Shown here: in pieces, positions 42,778-55,408 of the stretch
Layout of the letters: each line of letters starts with the position of its first letter
Numbering within the stretch: position 1 is the stretch's first letter
Source of the DNA: Amblyomma americanum
Lineage: Eukaryota > Arthropoda > Arachnida > Ixodida > Ixodidae
Assembly (NCBI RefSeq): GCF_052857255.1
Contig: NC_135497.1
Coordinates: 188,719,326-188,783,325 of the forward strand
DNA: 64,000 nt
Direction of reading: 5' to 3'
Made by a program: the position numbers and the translations under genes
Notes under the pieces: generated by a model
The model's database searches: none
The model's input: the letters and a program-made list of their open reading frames with translations, nothing else
Told to the model about the DNA's origin: nothing

Positions 42778-44715
42778 CTGTGTTTAATTGATTTTGAAAT
42801 CCACTGAAAATTTTGATCACTTTACTCTCTTCTCTCTTTTGCTTCTGATGAAGACAGGTTGCTTCTTTTCCTGTCATTTGTGGCAAGCAGCTGCAATGGC
42901 GTGGTTTGCTGGCTGGGGCAGGTTGGCTGCATGGCCAAGTTGAGTTAGAAGATATGTGTGGTCATGTGTTTGAACTGATTCATTGGGTGTTTTCGCACAT
43001 TGGAATGCATGTGATTTTGACGGGACTGAAGCATTGTTTCGAGTTTTCTGGAAGGTAAAATGAAAGGGGCACTGAGTAAGACTTCATCCTAGTTCGTTCT
43101 GAGTCATAGTAAAGTATCTCGGACCAACAGAAATCTTTACTATATCAGGGTCTTTCTTATATCAGTTGTTGGTCATGGCATGGCTCTGACTATGCTCTCT
43201 GGCTGCTTAATAAGCACGGATTGTTGGTTTATAAAAGAAACACTTCGAAATATCTTACATCCTGCCCTTATTTTCCCTTTATGCTATGATTATTTATGTT
43301 CAGTTATCACATGTTACCACATTTTCGACTTGGTTTACGTCTTGTGGAAGTACTGCATTTGCACGAATACAAGGTGGCTATGAATATAACACCATTCCAT
43401 GTGAAAACAAAAGCTTTGCATGATCAAGGCGTCGTCTTCCGTGGCCTCAGTGTCATTTAAGAGGTAGTAGTCAAGAAATGCACGTGACACAGTGAAGTGT
43501 GGCCAAACCGCCTATGCAGTGCTGCCGCACCTCCGCTTCTTGCCACCGCTTCCCCATGCCTCGTGCTACCGTACTACGAATGCACGCCAGTTTACTCCCC
43601 CTTTTTAGTCCTCACTTCATTTTTACTGGCTTTCCATTCTTAGTGACCCGCTCCGCCTTCTTTCTACGTTCATAGCCAGGTTTACTTTTTCCGTGCGCGC
43701 CACGCGCTTTGCCTCACGGCCTCAAGGTCTTCGAAAAGTTGGCTTCTCCTCGAGGCTAGGAGCTTGGTGGTGAAGCCACCTGAAAGAGCGCAGTTTTGTT
43801 GTATTCGGTATCTATAGGCCTCGCGATCCTAGACTTCGCGCGTGCCGCGATGTCATCATTCCGCGGGAGGTACATCGCCACGGCCAGATGCTCTTTACTA
43901 TAGCCGTTGTTTTTTTTTTTCGAAAAAAAATCTTTACTATATCCGGAAAAAAAAGTACAGTCATCTATGGAAAGCGAAATGGGACAGCAGCTTCACTTTA
44001 ATATATCCAAGTTTTTAGTATAACCGAGTGTACTATAGCAGGGCCCTACAGTATTGATTCTGTAGCCCTTTCTGGCTACATTGACATTTGTCTGGGAGCA
44101 AGAGACTTGTTTATTGCTGAGAAAATGAATTAAATTTTTTTTTCATTACTCTACTAAAACTCATGTCATCCATTCTGAAAAGGACTCCATAGTCAACATT
44201 TCGAATTGAGTGATAGTACCTTGGGGATCTGCACGCAAAAACCTATCTTGACGCTCTGCAGTTTGCTTGTGAAAATGTCCAGGGGCAGTGACACTTGTTT
44301 TTATTTATCAAATCTTTATTACTTTATAAAAATCTCTTTTCAGTGAAATTAGTATCTTTGTCACTGGAATGTGGTAGTCTATCAATAAAGGCCAACTTAA
44401 CTTTGTCCTCAGTGTCCCTTTCAGCCATTTGTAGTTAATGAGGCCCCACTCAATGCCCACTTGTTATAAGCAGTGAATCCTTGTGTTTAAGGTTTCGTGT
44501 TGAATGAGAGTCACCTAGCTCTAGTTTATTAATGAAGAAGTTCTACATTGGTTCACATGGCACCACGCCACCTTCGCATTGTGGAATTTTATAGTCTGGC
44601 TGCAGGCCTGCAAGTCAATATATAGTATTCCTGGCACTCCATTGTTTGGGGCCTTCTCATAGTGTGCTCTGAAAGGGGCCTGCTACTATAAGTATCACTT
44701 CATACGGAGCTAGAT
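42778..44715 (+). other. Intron 3 before the I-type LINE
   Basis: The stretch holds diverged repeat sequence. A block at about 43690-43790 (ctcaaggtct, agttggcttctc, tggtggtga) recurs in changed form at about 56095-56160. AT-rich actatatc motifs flank 43100-44060 and may be the decayed ends of an old DNA transposon. No coding exon fits the reading phase here. Confidence 0.4.
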
Positions 44716-45295
44716 GCATTACTCTGACATCCCTGCAGGGCGGCATCTGCAGCTTGCAGGCTTTGGTGAGTGGCGACACCACGGGTTTCCGAGCATCCGC
44801 AGGGACATCCCCGCAAAGGGATGATGGTGAACAGTGCATCACCACGGGCCCGAGTGCCCGCGCCTAGCCGTGCGTGGCATCGCCGTGTCCGGGGAGAAGG
44901 GGATCTTGGTGGTTGAGCCGATGGCGAGTGTTTGGACCTTTAAGGCCCCTCGGCGAAGGCAACACACCACTTTGGCCCCAGCTTCCTGTAGACGGCACTC
45001 CGGCCTGACCCGACCGGGGGGAATCGGCAGTCGCCTTTTCCTATCCTCTCCTCCATCTTTCACTTTCTTATCTTTGTCTCACAACTCTCCTATATCCTAC
45101 TCACTTTTTGGTTTTTCCTTTTTTCCTGGTGGCGAGGGTTAACCTTGTGTGGCCAACTACCCTGAGTTGTGTCATATTTGGTTATAGTTGAGGTGTACAG
45201 CTGGCATGGGCAGGACTTGCTTTCAAGTTCCTGCCCCGTCCCCTTGTTGGACTCCGGTGGTGGGTGGTGCATGACCGAAAAACTAAATTTTTTTT

Positions 45296-46334
45296 ATGGC
45301 TCCCCTCTTATCCAAACCTGATCGCTCTCTAAAAAGAGGGCGAAACGAAGCAGCTGATTTTTTTCTCAAAAAAGAGACAGAAATTTTCAAGGTTCCACGT
45401 AATCCACAGTGAAAGTGACGGAATACAGGCAAGAATAATATCCCCATTCCTTCTGTCAAAACGCTTAACCGATACCTTGGGCCCTGGCTACAAGGTCTCA
45501 AAAATGGCCAGCGGCGACTCACTTCTTGAACTGCGCGACAGCACCCAGTGTTCCAAACTCTCAAACATAGCGTCTATAGGGGACATCTCTGTCTCTGTAG
45601 CCCCCCACCTATCTCTAAACACAGCCCGAGGTGTAATCTCTGAATCTGACTTTATCCATCTCACAGAAGCCGAAGTGCTTGAAGGGCTCACCGACCAGAA
45701 TGTAATCGACGTTCACTGAATCAAGATCCTCAGGGATAACAAAGAAATAGATACCAAACACTTGGTCCTCACATTTAACACCAGTACCTTGCCCGAAACG
45801 ATCGAAGTTGGATACTTGAAAGTCAATGTCAGACATTATATACCCAATCTCCGCCGATGTTTCAACTGTCAAAAGTTTGGCCACGGCTCACAAAGTTGCC
45901 ATGGCCGCAAAACCTGCACGAAATGCGCTTTGAAAGACCACCATTCTGAGGAATGTGACGCAGCACTGTGCTGCGCAAACTGCGAAGGAGACCATGCTGC
46001 GTACTCCAGGGCGTGTGCGTCCTGGAAAAAGAAAAAGAAATAATTACCATAAAGACAAAAGAAAACATTTCATTCAAAGAAGCAAGGAGGCGTTTTGCGC
46101 TTGCCAACACATTATCTTTCACAGCAAAACGCAACTTCGCTGATGTGGTGCGCGGGGGCGTAGCACCACACAGCACTACGGCACCTGCCGAGGCCGCTTT
46201 CACAGAGCCTATGGCAGGGCCATCCACGCCCCAGGTAGGGACAGCGAAGACTGCTCTGCCACCCTCAAAGCAGGGAGCGCCGGTCCATGGGTCGGCATTC
46301 CGCAGGACCTACCCCCCGTCGGGAGAAGCCTGAA
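45296..46334 (+). pseudogene. I-type LINE ORF1 (gag-like, CCHC knuckles), broken
   Basis: From ATG at 45296 the protein starts MAPLLSKPDRSLKRGRNEAA and soon meets a stop. It continues in another frame with YKVSKMASGDSLLELRDSTQ and VGYLKVNVRHYIPNLRRC. A further TGA at 45717-45719 interrupts the middle. Three zinc-knuckle-like motifs follow: CFNCQKFGHGSQSC, CTKCALKDHHSEEC and CANCEGDHAAYSRAC. The C-terminal Ser/Pro/Ala-rich part is again frame-shifted near 46035. In an active element this protein would bind element RNA and package it. Confidence 0.85.
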
Positions 46335-46510
46335 ACTAACACAACCGCAGCCCCTCCGTGGTCCTCCAGCACCTCGGCTGAGGTGATGGATACAACACCC
46401 ACTCCGCCTCCATTATAGAGACGGAACAGCTCTCTTGAGCGGAAAAAAGAAAGGCCCCTCATAACAGGCCCACCACATAAGTAAATCCCCCTTCATTTCC
46501 TCTCAAAAAC

Positions 46511-48650
46511 ATGAACATGGCTTTTTTAATTCAGTGGAATTGCAGAGGACTTATGCGGAATTACAGTGACATAACACATATTTTAGGGTCAATGTTACCC
46601 TTAGTTTTATGTCTTCAGGAGACCAATCTTGGTCCACAACATGTGCATATCCTAAAACATTATAAAACGTTTAGACGTGATCGAGAGCAGGCAAATCGAC
46701 TTTCGGGAAGCGTCGCGATTGTTGTTCAAAGCGGCGTCCCTGCTCAAGAAATCAAGCTCAAAACAAAACTTGAGGCGGTAGCAGTAAGCATCGTCAGCTA
46801 CAAAACACTAACAATCTGTTCCGTGTACATTCCTCCATACTTTACATTAAGAGTCCATGACCTACAAGAACTGATGGATGAACTTCCAGAGCCATATCTG
46901 GTAGTTGGGAATTTTAACGCTCACTCCCCTTTTTGGGGAAGCGAGCGCTGCGACTCTAGGGGGCAAACAATCCAAGATTTTATTCTCACAAACAATATGT
47001 CTTTTGAACACGGAAAAGGCCACATACTGCTCTCCAACCTCAGGCAATATGAGCTGTTTAGATTTGTCTTTTAGTTCTCCATCTGTTTTTAACGATTTTA
47101 AATGGGACGTTATCGAGCACCCATGTGGCAGTGATCACCTTCCTTTATTAATCAGTTTGACATCTGCGCCAGAAATCATCCCAACTAAACCGCGACGTTG
47201 GAAGCTGCATTTAGCAGACTGGGAAATTTTTAGAGCACAAGCCAATTTAGAAGATATAGTTTTAGAAAACCTCAGCATCGACAAGATAAACGAAGTGTTC
47301 ATGAATTGTATAATTAATGTCGCACACTTAGCTATTCCTCAGTCTTCAGGAGTGATGCGGCAAAAACACAAAGTGTGGTGGACAAAGGAATGCAAGGAAG
47401 CAAAACAACAACAAAATAGAGCTTGGGGCAAATTTCGCAGGTACCCTACACATGAGAACCTTGTATGTTTTAAAAAGGCAAGAGCAAAAGCTCGGTACGT
47501 CCGTCGCAGTGCCGAGAAAGCTTCATGGCAGAGTTACATTTCATCTATAAGCTGTCAAATAACATCAAAGAAAATGTGGGAACAGGTTTGGAAATTAAAT
47601 GGCAACTTCTCACCGTTCACGATTGCTCTTTTGACAGCTCCTGGCGTACAAACAAGCATAGGGGAACAGGTAGACATTTTGGGGGAACACTTCGCTGCTG
47701 TTTCTAGTTCATCTCACTATACGCAGTCCTTCCTGAAATACAAAAGTATTGCTGAAAAACAGACTTCCAACAAGTGAAGGTGCAAACCAGCAATACAACA
47801 ATTTAATCACTCTCCACGAAATCAATGCTGTACTGTCTGCCGGCAAGAAAACAGCTGCAGGACCTGACCAGATACACTAGCAAATGCTTGCCCATCTTTC
47901 CCAGCCTGCCATAGAGGCATTGTTGAATTTCTTACAGAAGGAAAAATACCTAAAGAGTGGAAGAAAGCCATCATAGTGCCATTCCTGAAACCTGGAAAAC
48001 CACCAACTTCCCCACGTAGCTACAGGCCGATAGCCCTCACAAGCTGTCTCGCGAAATCTTTCGAAAGAGTCCTTAATATAAGATTAACATTTGTCCTTGA
48101 ATACTGCGAACTTCTTAATGTCCATCAATGCGGTTATAAAAAGGGATGCTCAACAACAGACCATTTAGCCTGCCTCGAAAACACAATAAGAGAAGCTTTT
48201 ATACACAAACAGCACTGTCTTGCCGTTTTCTTCGATATGGAGAAAGCGTATGATACAACCTGGAGGTTTGGGATCCTCCGCGACCTGGGCAACCTAGGTA
48301 TCTGCGGTAGGATGTTAAACTGTCTTACTGACTTCCTTTCAGACCGTTCATTTCAAGTACGCCTGGGATCAACCCTGTCCAGGAGCTTCGTTCAAGAGAA
48401 TGGGGTTCCTCAGGGGTGTATTTTAAGCACGACATTGTGTATTATAAAAATGAATTCCATAAGCAAAATAATCCCAAAGTCCATCCTGTATTCAGTGTAC
48501 GTTGACGGTCTTCAAATAGCCTGCACATCCTCAAACGTAGCAACATGCGAGAGACAAATACAGTTGACAATGAATAAACTAGTGACATGGGCAGATCAGA
48601 ACGGTTTCCAGTTCTCTACACAAAAACAGTAGCCATCCTTCTCTCGCTGA
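46511..48650 (+). pseudogene. I-type LINE ORF2, endonuclease and RT part, inactivated
   Basis: The frame from 46511 has endonuclease blocks IQWNCRGL, LVLCLQETNL, CSVYIPPY and VVGNFNAHSPFWGS. The catalytic Asp of the usual GDFNAH is Asn. A one- or two-base shift near 47000 moves to the frame ending at 47777, which holds GSDHLPLLISL and a basic connector. Stops and shifts between 47777 and 47976 precede the RT: SYRPIALTSCLAKSFERVL, CGYKKGCSTTDHL, motif A FFDMEKAYDTTW, motif B ENGVPQGCILS and motif C YVDGLQIAC. Motif C should be YxDD, so the second Asp is lost. Confidence 0.88.
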
Positions 48651-49193
48651 AACGAGGCATACAAGCCGACCCATTTATACATCTGAACGGAACACAGATA
48701 CCAGTAGAAAAAGCATAAATTTCTAGGGATAACTTTTGACAAAAAACTCAACTTCCTGCCTCATATAAACGCACTGAAAAAGAAAGCCTCCGGATCCCTA
48801 AATATACTCAAAGTACTGTCACGTAAACGTTGGGATGCTGACAGGACATGTCTTTTACAAATTTATTGCTCAGTGGTACGCTCCACCTTATACTATGGAT
48901 GTATTGTTTATGGGTCAGCGAGACCTTCGTACCTGAAACGACTAGATCCAATACATTTAGGTTTGCGTCTTTCCTCTGGTGCTTACAGAACGTCACCCAT
49001 AAATAGTCTATATGTAGAAATCAACGAACCATCGCTTACAGATAGAAGAACCATGCTCACATGTTCATACATATTAAAAATCCGTTCACTTCCCAAGCAC
49101 CTATGTTACCCAATAGTCACAAAGTGTCCATCTAGAACACTGTTTAACAATAAACCGCTCGCTATCAGGCCACTCCTCCTACGTTTTTAAGAG

Positions 49194-50102
49194 ATGTGCC
49201 AAAACCTTGGCGTACTAGATGCATTACCTGACATTGCTCGGAGACGAGATCCACTGCCTCCATGGTACAATTTTCCTGCAATCTGTGATCTCACTCTTGC
49301 GCAGTTCCATAAAAAACAAACTCCGCAACAACATATAGTACAAGAATTCCTTTCACTCGAGGAAAAATACAATAGTTTTACGCAGTTTTATACAGATGGT
49401 TCAAAAACAGACGCTTATGTAGGGAGCGCAGTGGTCCGAGGGAAGTCTGAGAAAACAGTACGACTTCCACAGTGCTCATCCATCTTCACTGCAGAATGTT
49501 ACGCAGTCTGTGCGGCCGTAGAAAAAATAGAAAACGAGAACTTTACCAACAGTAATATTTACACAGACTCCCTCAGCATACTTACAGCTTTGCACTCTAG
49601 AAATGCTGTCACTCCGATTCATGGTGACATCATACACAAGATAGTAACAGCCACAGCTCGAGGACAAAACATAAAACTCTGCTGGGTTCCCAGTCATGTC
49701 GGAATAAGAGGCAACGAGAGGGCAGATTTCTGCGCTGCTAAAGCTCATGGCAAGGAAATAAAAAAAGTAAATATACCTTTTAAGGATTGCATAAACTTAG
49801 TACAGCGTAAATTAAAAGAAAAATGGCAGTCAGAATGGAACGGCGAAGTGAGCAATAAACTACTCTTGGTAAAGCCAGTTTTAGGTGAATTGAAATCATA
49901 TGTGCACCAGGAACGTTTTAATGTAGTGATTTTATGCCGTCTCCGGATAGGTCACACACACCTTACACACAATTTCCTGCTAACAAAACAAGACGAACCT
50001 ATATGTGAATGTGGATATGATCTTACGGTTAATCACATTTTATTTTCATGTGTGCAACTGGAAACACTAAGAAAAAATTATTTTACTCAATTTTATAATT
50101 AA
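49194..50102 (+). pseudogene. I-type LINE RNase H domain and CCHC-like tail, frame open
   Basis: This 302-residue frame is the C-terminal part of ORF2 and lacks its own natural start. The RNase H motifs are complete: TQFYTDGSKT (Asp), FTAECYAVCAAVE (Glu), IYTDSLSIL (Asp) and SHVGIRGNERADFCAAKA (His and Asp). A zinc-binding-like tail follows, with CECGYDLTVNHILFSC. RNase H would remove the RNA template during integration. It stayed open while the rest of ORF2 decayed, which at this length can be chance. Confidence 0.88.
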
Positions 50103-50558
50103 TGCATTCCTTTTCATCCAGCACTGTTTTTAAGTGATAATGCCATTGTTAACATACATTCCGTTTTTAGTTTTTTAAAAGAAGCAGAGGTACTTGAAAA
50201 ACTGTAAACCTTGAACCACTGGTTTTCTTTAGTACAGGATACACCTCAGCCACTTTCTCATTCCTGAGAACAAGGCTGAGGCTTCATTGGGTGGGAACCT
50301 CAGGATCCTTGCCCAGTCAAGGATAGCTGCTGAGGCTACCTGAGCTTCTCTGCGGCTTTTACCATTAGCTATTTCCAGATTTCTTCTCTGTTATTATAAG
50401 GCAGTTCAATATTTTTGGCCATCTACACCATCGATGATTTTTCATATTCCTAAACATTCTACAGACAACCAATTAAATACCTTGAGCTTGGCGCATGATG
50501 TCCTTAGCTGCCTATGTGCCATAAAACCCAACACTACACAACACGCATTACTCTGACA

Positions 50559-50917
50559 AAGGTGTCAACCATGTTGTCTGTGGCTTCGAGAAGTGGCTTA
50601 CATTTGTTCACTGATACATGATGGATAAGTATAAAAATGGTACCATCACATTGTCTATCAGCAGTAGGCAGTGTCCCATTGAGATTCCCACTCGGCTGAG
50701 GCATGGGTTGAGTGTCCCAAAAGCTACCTATCTGACCTTGGGCCTTCTGTTTATTAGCTTTGAATGCCTGACACTACTGGAAGCCTTACATCTAGTGTGT
50801 CATGTCTAATGAGATTACCTATTCATGGTAAGAGCTCAGGATATGTATGGACCTTAAGTTTTATGTTGGGTGTGTAGAGAATTGGTGTGATGTTCCGATG
50901 GTTTGCTGCACATGCAG
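50559..50917 (+). other. Intron 3 after the I-type LINE
   Basis: No gene is recognised between the LINE's right target duplication and exon 4. Confidence 0.4.
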
Positions 50918-51085
50918 GTTTTTGAGGAGAAGCTGGCAGCATCCAGTGAGGATGTAGCCAGGTGGCGCCATAAATACCAGGAATGCTTGGAGAAGCTGGA
51001 GTGCACAGAATCCAAGATGGCTGCTTACACGCAGGGAACAGAGTGCCTTCAGCAAGAGTTACAGCGCCTGGAGGCTGAGAACAGA
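50918..51085 (+). CDS. Golgin-like gene, coding exon 4
   Basis: An acceptor (gtttgctgcacatgcag) precedes 50918 and a gtgtgt donor follows 51085. The 56 codons, in phase 0 at both ends, read VFEEKLAASSEDVARWRHKY then QECLEKLECTESKMAAYTQG and end ELQRLEAENR. The pattern is coiled coil with Glu/Lys heptads. No further exon that fits phase 0 and coding style was found up to 64000, so the next intron is at least 12.9 kb or the remaining exons are missed. Confidence 0.8.
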
Positions 51086-52908
51086 GTGTGTATTGTGCTG
51101 CAGGCAAAGGACCTGTGCCTTTTTTTTCTTGCTTCATTGTGTGAACTAGCCTACTTGTACAGATTTGCTTGATTGCTTGCTTATGGAGCAGAAGCATATC
51201 TGGTGCACTTAGAAAATCATGAATGATGTGAAAGAGCCACAGGACATATGCTAGTCATCAACTAGCATTTACCAGCACTCAGTGCAATCCAACTAGCCCA
51301 ACATTCCACCCTTTGTACTTTATAGAGGTTAAGTGAAATTCATTTCATTGAAAAATACTTGAGGTCACAGTGGAAAGTTTTTTATACGGCAGCACATGAA
51401 AAGGCTTTGATTCATGTAAAAACGTTTCTCTTTCATCTTCTTTGTGGTGCCATGATTCTTGCATTGAGCTAGTGGTGATATTCTGACACTGTCATGCATG
51501 CTGATGAGCTACATAGGAAACGTGTATGTTGTGTACACTTGCGAGAAAAAGACTAGGGACTGTAGGTACTATGGCAAAACAGTTTTCTTACGTCTCAGGC
51601 CCCGGACTTGATGGGTGCACTGGGTTTTTTATGTGCTGACCTTTAAGACTGCTTTGCTCAATTTGAGGCATGTGCCTATAATGCGAAAGAGATTTATTCT
51701 TTTAGCAGCATCTGTGGTCTGCAGAGTTTTGCTAGGGCAGTTGGAAGTCGCATGTTCTCTGCATTCTCTTTGCCAGAGAACAGGTCACGTTTGTGTTGAT
51801 GCCGCTATGTTTATTGCTTTAGCTTTGCTCAGGCTTGTGCAGGTGACAAAACTGCTTTTTAATACAAAACTGTTTTTAACACAGTTTTGCATAAGGCCCC
51901 TAATTTTATGCAGTGAAAAATTTTAAATTCCATGAATCAAAAACAGAATCTGCAATTATTCTGCAGGAAACATAATGCACATAAAATATGTGGATTTTTT
52001 TAAACATGCCTTCCATACTGCATATGTCCTTTCGTTAAAATTGAAGGTGGTTTTAGTAATTCAGCGTAAAGTGGTGCTTGGTATTCTCACTTCACTTGAA
52101 GAATGAAGCATGTTTGACACAATGCCTCCACAGTGACTGAGTGATCTCCATGATAATGCTTGGTGCACAATCACACACTTGCTGTGGTGTGACCATGCCT
52201 GCAAGCTGGATGCAGCCTACAAAAGTTTGGCACTCGCGTTCCATTCACTTTTGTTCTCGGACAGCCCGATATTGCAACGAGAGGAAGCACCCAGAATGGA
52301 TGCTGGGCATTATTCAAAACTAAACATGCTTTTTTACTGCCACTGATATTTTCACTAATATTATGTGACCACGAATATAACACGAGGGAAGGAGTTTCGG
52401 CCTTTAGGAAATTAAACAAAAAACAAAATTATTGCGAATAAAATGCGAGCTCAAATTGTTCTGGCTAACCATACCCGAGGGTTGTGCAAAACACTGTGTT
52501 GTCTTCCGTTTTCTCAGTGGCACTTGAAAAGCATCACTTCAAAGCCTGAGGGACAAAATCGAGTGCTCCAAAGCCTCCAATGTTTTCAGAAGTGGCCACT
52601 GCTCTGCCATGCCCCTGCTTCTTGCCCTGCTGCTTTGTGTTTTGTGTTGCACAGTTTGGGGCCCTTTTCTCCCTTTTCCACTCATCGTGACTAAGGCCCC
52701 TAGTTGTTTGCGATTCCGTGAAAAACCGCGGATTTAAGCATTTTCTGTGGAATTTTGTGTTGGCAGCAAAATTCCCATTTTTTGGTACAGTTTTTGTTAC
52801 AGACATCAGTAGGAATTACACTGCGATGGGAAAATGACTAATTTACCTTATTTGCACAAATACAACAAGAGGGGGAGTTCGAGAGGTCAGAAATGTTAAA
52901 AGAAATAT
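51086..52908 (+). other. Intron 4, first part, with diverged repeats
   Basis: The segment at about 52370-52700 (cgaatataacacgaggg, ctgtgttgtcttccg) resembles the segment at about 43370-43600 and the start of the repeat unit at 52855. It is an old dispersed repeat. No exon is evident. Confidence 0.4.
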
Positions 52909-53047
52909 TATTACGAATATGACGAAGTCCCAAACTGTTCAGGCCTACTATAGCGGAAGAAGGGTCTGCTGCAGGTCAGGTTTCTACCAGAAAAGTGGCT
53001 GGAGTTAGCATATGTGCCTGGGCTTAGTCAAAAAGAAATATTATTAC
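52909..53047. repeat. First unit of a direct repeat that flanks the hAT-like element
   Basis: About 125 bases starting attattacgaatatgacgaa (with gcctactatag.ggaagaagggtc in the middle and tgtgcctgggcttagtca at the end) recur at 55409-55535. Together they look like a tandem duplication whose second unit was hit, at its first bases, by the element at 53048-55408. Confidence 0.8.
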
Positions 53048-53459
53048 TAGGGGTGTGCGAATATTGAAATTTTCGAATACGAATCAAATACGAATATGAA
53101 GAAAAAATGGCTTCGAATATAGAATATCTGGTCAGCAGAAAAAATAAATTCAGAAAAGATGAACAAGCAAACATTGCTGCTCATATTTTTTTCAAAATAG
53201 TGTATGGCCATTGCAGCTGAAATAAACAAAACTAGACTGCCTGAGCACCGTATAAAAAAAAATCATGATGTGCGCAGAAATGTGTACTACTTAATTGAAC
53301 AGCATAATAGTATCCAACCTGCAATGTGGTCAGGCAAAATGAAATCCATAACATGACAAGACTGGAAACAAAAATAACGTGATGGCTTGTAAAACCTCAT
53401 TGATTTGGAGTTCAAAGAGCCGAAAGAAATGCCCGTGTTATTCAAAGGTCGATTTATAA

Positions 53460-53463
<4 letters not shown>

Positions 53464-53496
<33 letters not shown>
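53464..53496. repeat. Poly-C run of 33 bases
   Basis: Thirty-three consecutive C are followed directly by eight A. Such runs are unstable and may be miscounted in the assembly. On the opposite strand it is a G run able to form G-quadruplexes. Confidence 0.9.
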
Positions 53497-53498
<2 letters not shown>

Positions 53499-54057
53499 AA
53501 AAAACGACTGAAAATGCGGTAGTCCTATGAGGCGGCTCTATCGTGCAAACACCTGTAATCACGTGACGAGCACAGAGTTTCGGCGTACTGGAGGACATCG
53601 CAAACGTAAGCGAGATGGGAACGCACATTGATGTCGGAATGGCGAGACTGCTTCTAAAAAGGAAAAAAAAAAAATTGACCAGCGACGCGTCAGTCAGCGT
53701 CTGAAAGCGGCACGGTGCTGTGATTGGACTACTGGCGAATGCGCGGGCCGACAGTTGCCATTGCCACGGCGAGTGGCGAAGCTCAGAAACCAAAACTACG
53801 CTGCCAGGTTATTTTTTTTTTACCTAGTGACAGTGGCCCTCCGAACTTTATCACGCCTGCTGTTACGCCCAATTAAGAGGTGCATGGGTTACAGTGCACC
53901 ATGCAATAAACAGGCAGGATTTTTACAGGATTGCTTGCCCTGTTGTGACACCTCGACTCGCCCCTTCGGTAGCCTCACGCGAAGTTCCAAAAGTAGGCTT
54001 TCCTGCATAGCGTAGTTGACCAAACCAAGATGGCGGTGGTCACGCTCAGAAAGTTAA

Positions 54058-54944
54058 AGGGACTATGCAACGAATAGAAAGTCACTTGTAAATGTTTTCA
54101 ATGCTTAGAAATGATGCTAAGAAGCATTCACACCAAGTATGAGTCTTCAGAACTGAGCCGGCAATTTATTATGAACTTTTAAAAGCCGTGTTTTTCAAAA
54201 TTCGCGGGCTGATTGGTGTGCTCGTAGTGACTGATTTTGGAACTAAAATCGTGGAACAAAGACGTCACTGTACCATGACGTCGCCAGGCCACCGCGCTCT
54301 CATTCGCTGGAGCCACAGCAGCCATGACGTCATGGACACACTTCTGGTAGCCGTGAAAATCGTCTGCTCGTGCCGCCGCGCGGCTCTCTCGCGCAAGCGC
54401 GAGCCAGGGCATTGCCTTCACGCATATGGTTTCAATTTTTCTCTGCCGCCTCCTTCTGTTGGGAGTTCCGAAGCCACTCGCACGGCTCTCCGTGAGCACG
54501 CATAGGGCTCGATGCCCATCGCGGCCGTAAAAGCGAGCAGTCGCACCTCGAGGTCCAGGTTTATTACTGCTAATTACCACAGATGACAAGCAAAGAAACC
54601 CGACGCGCGCCGCAATCCAGGAAGGAGAAGAGACCGGAGAGATGCCGCCACGCTGCCGACGCTGCTGCTGGGGGGCTAGGAGCGACAACCGGAAGTTGCA
54701 AAATAAACGTCAGCGGATGACGTATTCATGGGCGGTGCCCAGTCCCAGAGCTGTTCTCTTTATTTTTTTCTGGTGCTCCTCATGTACGAGTTGAGGGGGG
54801 AGAGGAGGAGCATAATTTTTAATCGTCTATATCTTCGCTGTTATTGATGCTAGCTCAAAAATTCTTGCACTGGGGTGACGAGTGATCGAATGCCTATCTC
54901 TCGTCTGTTTTACGTAATCTCAATTAATTTATTGCATAGTCCCT
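54058..54944. mobile_element. TTAA-flanked inverted-repeat element nested in the hAT-like element
   Basis: The ends agggactatgcaa and ttgcatagtccct are exact inverted repeats of 13 bases, and each is bordered by TTAA (54054-54057 and 54945-54948). TTAA duplication is the hallmark of piggyBac-type integration. No transposase is present. The GC content is higher than the surroundings in its middle (about 54290-54700). Confidence 0.85.
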
Positions 54945-55408
54945 TTAAGGTGACAAAACGAATGCCATGGGTGTGGGCATTAATTAGATAACATATGACG
55001 GGAGGACAAAAAAATAAACGCGCTTTCGCGTTGCAGTTGTTAGAAGCGGGTCGTCTCCATCTTGTTCGCAGCACGTGTGGTATGTGGGAAAGCCCACTTG
55101 CAGAATTGCGCACAAGGTCAAGCCTAGCGGCATCGGAACGCGATCGGTCCACGCGATAAACGATGGAGAAGCAAGAGAACAGGGCCTTTATATTGTTTTC
55201 CTAGAACTTTAAACTCTATATTCAGATAATTTGCCCAGATATTGCACTTTTGCCACAATCAAATTTACGAAAGTCGGCGCGGTATACGATTGCTGCCGAG
55301 TATTCGGGAATTTGCGAATATTCAGAAATTCACGAATATCATTTCTCGAATACGAATATGAAACATATTCTATTCGTATTCGAAATTTTGAATATTCGCA
55401 CACCCCTA

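Larger units (their letters stand above)
44730..50544 (+). mobile_element. Full-length I-type LINE with 14-bp target duplication
   Basis: A 5.8-kb insertion is bounded by identical 14-base sequences, gcattactctgaca, at 44716-44729 and 50545-50558. It starts tccctgcagggcggcatctg and ends cccaacactacacaacac without a poly-A tail. The 5' region of about 560 bases precedes ORF1. The order gag-like ORF1 with CCHC knuckles, endonuclease, RT and RNase H is that of the I group. It lies in intron 3 of the golgin-like gene, in the same orientation. Confidence 0.93.
53048..55408. mobile_element. hAT-like non-autonomous transposon with 8-bp target duplication
   Basis: The left end taggggtgtgcgaatattga and the right end attcgcacaccccta are terminal inverted repeats. 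They extend into tcgaatacgaat-type subterminal repeats on both sides. The target duplication attattac lies at 53040-53047 and 55409-55416. Eight-base duplications and this end type are typical of the hAT superfamily. No transposase frame was found in the 2.36 kb. It contains a nested TTAA element (54058-54944) and a 33-base C run. Confidence 0.9.

Noticed and set aside
43100..44060. A mariner-like element with actatatc motifs
   Set aside because: The proposed ends do not pair convincingly and no transposase remnant is readable.
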